From BTRG01 sp036986275 (GTDB lineage: Bacteria; Pseudomonadota; Gammaproteobacteria; Acidiferrobacterales; SZUA-150), in NCBI GenBank assembly GCA_036986275.1, contig BTRG01000081.1, forward strand, positions 1-7,415: a stretch of 7,415 bases of DNA. The letters are read 5' to 3'. Within the stretch, counting starts at the first letter, position 1; each line of letters opens with the position of its first letter. Below are positions 6,213 through 7,415 of this stretch, in pieces. The position numbers were made by a program, and so were the translations under genes. The notes under the pieces were generated by a model. It worked only from the letters and a program-made list of their open reading frames with translations. It was not told the origin of the DNA and did no database searches.

Positions 6213-6611
6213 CTACCAGACCGTTTTTACATGCGGGTAAGCCAGTATCTTTTTATCGGCTGTAATGAGTGGTACGGAAAAATGCCGCGCCAATGAGACA
6301 ATCATTCGATCGGCCGGGTCTTTGTGGAAGGTTCCTGGAAGTTGTGTTGATTTCACGGCCACTTCATTGTCTATCGGTATAAAGTTGAGCGCGGGGATTT
6401 TGGCTGTTTCCTGTAACCATGAAGCAACATCCATACTGAGTATCAGGCGGCCCTTGCCGATTAAAACGGCGATCTCCCAGGCACTGATAGAGGATACCAG
6501 AATGCCGCGTTCCTCCTTTCTGTGCCGGTTGACAAGGCGTTTGGCTTTACTGGAAAGCTTCTCGCAACCGTTTACCCACCATATCAATACGTGAGTATCC
6601 AGAACGATCAC
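6213..6611 (-). CDS. VapC-like PIN-domain toxin paired with a Phd/YefM antitoxin
   Basis: A 132-residue PIN-domain ribonuclease toxin of a different subgroup from the vapC at 2768. It starts MIVLDTHVLIWW (D5), followed by E46 in SISAWEIAVL, D98 and D101 in HKDPADRMI, and D119 in LITADKKI. These are the complete PIN acidic set, so activity is plausible. The start codon is GTG (6611-6609), overlapping the antitoxin stop by 4 bp (GTGA). It runs against the direction of the polysaccharide genes and has its own promoter region upstream of the antitoxin, so it is an independent unit. The RNA target is unknown. Confidence 0.9.
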   Translation of the reverse strand: MIVLDTHVLIWWVNGCEKLSSKAKRLVNRHRKEERGILVSSISAWEIAVLIGKGRLILSMDVASWLQETAKIPALNFIPIDNEVAVKSTQLPGTFHKDPADRMIVSLARHFSVPLITADKKILAYPHVKTVW

Positions 6612-6838
6612 CGGGCAGCTTCCCAGTCATCTTCCACGACCGGCTGGGTGGGGTTTTTATATTCCACCACGCTGCCTTTCAGTTGCTCCAGGGGATCCGT
6701 ATCTGCAGGGGTGTACACTTTGAGTTCCAGGGTCGGCCGTCCATGATCCGTGATGATGACCGGTTCACCGGTTTGTTCTATTTTCCGCATCACTTCCAGG
6801 GCCTTGGGTTTGAACTGTGATTTTGAGATTTGCTGCAT
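6608..6838 (-). CDS. Phd/YefM-family antitoxin
   Basis: A 76-residue antitoxin. The N-terminal half, SQFKPKALEVMRKIEQTG then EPVIITDHGRPTLEL, is the Phd/YefM DNA-binding fold. The C-terminal tail, with LKGSVVEY and VVEDDWEAAR, is the acidic toxin-binding part. ATG 6838 is preceded on the minus strand by GGAA with about 7 nt to the start. It is expected to bind the PIN toxin and repress the pair's own promoter. Confidence 0.9.
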   Translation of the reverse strand: MQQISKSQFKPKALEVMRKIEQTGEPVIITDHGRPTLELKVYTPADTDPLEQLKGSVVEYKNPTQPVVEDDWEAAR

Positions 6839-6851
6839 GATCTATTTCCAG

Positions 6852-6882
6852 CCATAGTCATCTAACCATGGTCATTATTTTA
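6852..6882 (-). promoter_or_regulatory. Possible promoter/operator of the minus-strand toxin-antitoxin pair
   Basis: On the plus strand, CCATAGTCAT (6852-6861) and CCATGGTCAT (6866-6875) are 10-bp direct repeats with one mismatch, 14 bp centre to centre, just upstream of the antitoxin start. On the minus strand TAAAAT (6882-6877) could be a -10 box; no good -35 box is visible. The repeats are candidate antitoxin sites. Confidence 0.35.
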
Positions 6883-6909
6883 GCAGAAAATACACGTTAT
6901 GGGTAATAA

Positions 6910-7047
6910 AAACGAATCTGGAATATTAATGAAATGGGAAACGAGCTGGAGCGCAAGGGAAAAACCGTACTGCTGGATCTGGTGAGAAATGTGGTTCCCA
7001 AGGGTGTCTCCTGTGTCTATGTGCGCCAGCCTGAAGCATTCTATTGA
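6910..7047 (+). pseudogene. galU: galU fragment (UTP-glucose-1-phosphate uridylyltransferase)
   Basis: The frame from 6910 to a TGA at 7045-7047 encodes NELERKGKTVLLDLVRNVV followed by PKGVSCVYVRQPEA. This corresponds to the ELE...GK...LL..VR...P.G....YVRQ.EA region of GalU, an internal piece of an enzyme of about 290 residues. The match stops abruptly after QPEA, where the family normally continues LGLGHAV; the remaining residues FY and the stop are not GalU-like. The N-terminal part is also missing, since a stop lies in frame at 6907-6909. GalU supplies UDP-glucose and is often encoded in polysaccharide clusters, so this is likely a leftover of local gene loss. Confidence 0.7.
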
Positions 7048-7059
7048 GTAATTCGTATT

Positions 7060-7079
7060 TTTAATCCCTTGGGATTAAA
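7060..7079. repeat. Short perfect palindrome
   Basis: TTTAATCCC and GGGATTAAA form a 9-bp inverted repeat separated by TT, directly after the galU fragment and overlapping the start of the right-hand direct repeat. It is followed by no clear T run, so its role is unknown. Confidence 0.6.
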
Positions 7080-7115
7080 TTTCCCGCTGCTTGCAGCGAA
7101 TCTCGTCATTCCGGC
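7068..7115 (+). repeat. Direct repeat, right copy flanking the second toxin-antitoxin region
   Basis: The partner of 6066-6113. The 33 bp at 7083-7115 are identical to 6081-6113. Together they enclose the PIN/Phd pair and the galU fragment. Confidence 0.85.
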
Positions 7116-7169
7116 GGATGCCGGAATCCAGTGGTTGGTTCGTGGACACCGGCCTTCGCCGGTGTGACG
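7104..7169. repeat. REP/MITE-like element, longer form
   Basis: The ends CGTCATTCCGGC (7104-7115) and GCCGGTGTGACG (7158-7169) are inverted repeats matching at 10 of 12 positions. Two internal hairpins are present: ATTCCGGC/GCCGGAAT (7108-7115, 7120-7127) and ACACCGGC/GCCGGTGT (7146-7153, 7158-7165). This is the same family as 6102-6134 with a longer interior. It has no coding capacity. Confidence 0.7.
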
Positions 7170-7181
7170 TGATGCTATTAA

Positions 7182-7206
7182 TACCCCGCCCGCTTGTGGC
7201 GGGGTA
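7182..7206 (+). terminator. Rho-independent-like terminator hairpin
   Basis: TACCCCGCC (7182-7190) pairs perfectly with GGCGGGGTA (7198-7206) around a 7-base loop and is followed by the T-rich GTTTATTTTCT. The stem is strong but the T run is interrupted. It lies in the decayed tail and would stop any plus-strand read-through. Confidence 0.55.
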
Positions 7207-7241
7207 GTTTATTTTCTACTGCGGTAGATGGCTCACAAAAC

Positions 7242-7342
7242 CTGCCTATTCCGGTGAAGGTGCAGTTTGACGTGGAATACCTGCGGCGGAGGTCTTTCTG
7301 ACTTTTGTCAGGGTGCTGCACCGGCAGGTCGTGTCTCACTGA
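7242..7342 (+). pseudogene. 3' remnant of a second sugar transferase, frameshifted
   Basis: LPIPVKVQFDVEYLRRRS, then in another frame FLTFVRVLHRQVVSH and a stop, aligns with the C-terminus of the intact transferase at 5471-6034 (AIPEKVKLDVEYLQQKS, then FLTFVRVIHRQDVSH). Relative to the intact gene, 25 nt are missing between the two parts, which explains the frame change. The remnant is clearly diverged from the intact copy, so it is an older or foreign paralogue rather than a fresh duplication. The N-terminal ~145 residues are absent. Confidence 0.85.
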
Positions 7343-7415
7343 CCGGCGGCAGGAGTCGTCGCCGCCTTTCGATGTCGGGCGCGATGCGCGCCATGTCTTT
7401 TTCATCGACCCGATA
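7343..7415. other. Unassigned right edge
   Basis: GC-rich sequence with high third-position GC in open frames on both strands. The minus frame reads YRVDEKDMARIAPDIERR; the plus frame includes PPFDVGRDARHVFFIDP. Neither can be assigned to a family, and the window ends before a gene can be recognised. Confidence 0.2.

Noticed and set aside
6194..6265. 23-codon ORF with AAAGGGA upstream of its ATG
   Set aside because: It runs into the 3' end of the minus-strand toxin and encodes nothing recognisable. It could be the relic of a displaced gene start, but this cannot be supported.
6081..7115. CRISPR array
   Set aside because: There are only two repeat copies, 1 kb apart, with genes between them and no regular spacers.
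7178..7405. 75-codon minus-strand ORF at the right end
   Set aside because: It lies antisense over the sugar transferase remnant, the terminator hairpin and repeats, so it is most likely chance.

Overview
The window looks like part of an O-antigen / surface-polysaccharide cluster of a Gram-negative proteobacterium, most likely a gammaproteobacterium. This rests on the gene content (GT4 glycosyltransferase, WbpV-like short-chain reductase/epimerase, WbpM-like membrane 4,6-dehydratase, PglC-like initiating sugar transferase), moderate GC content, and GTCATTCCGGC-type small dispersed repeats. The species cannot be fixed from the sequence.

Layout: 1-186 is the tail of whatever lies upstream plus a leader. 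187-1350 (GT4) and 1340-2314 (WbpV-like) overlap and run on the plus strand. 2315-3280 is an inserted block of about 960 bp: a 28-codon remnant of a tyrosine recombinase C-terminus, then a complete vapBC toxin-antitoxin operon with a well-formed promoter/operator. The block is bracketed by two copies of the last ~74 bp of the WbpV-like gene. 3281-3509 holds a decayed fragment that resembles the C-terminal part of a WbpL/WecA-type polyprenyl-phosphate glycosyltransferase. 3503-5422 is the WbpM-like dehydratase, and 5471-6034 is a short initiating sugar transferase preceded by an 11-codon leader ORF. 6035-7415 is a decayed, repeat-rich tail. It holds a second toxin-antitoxin pair on the minus strand (PIN toxin plus Phd/YefM antitoxin), a galU fragment, two copies of a small hairpin repeat, a terminator-like hairpin, and the frameshifted 3' end of a second sugar transferase.

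Working together (inference): the WbpM-like enzyme would dehydrate UDP-GlcNAc, the WbpV-like enzyme would reduce or epimerise the 4-keto intermediate (UDP-QuiNAc is the best guess), the initiating transferase would place a sugar phosphate on undecaprenyl phosphate, and the GT4 enzyme would extend the chain. The gene order wbpV-(wbpL remnant)-wbpM matches the known Pseudomonas-type arrangement. It suggests that the polytopic initiator WbpL was lost and that the monotopic PglC-like transferase downstream now does its job.

The most notable feature is structural. Two unrelated toxin-antitoxin modules each sit just behind a polysaccharide gene, each is bounded by direct repeats about 1 kb apart, and each is associated with broken pieces of neighbouring polysaccharide genes. 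I see no clearly new defence or enzymatic system; the novelty is in this insertion and decay architecture.
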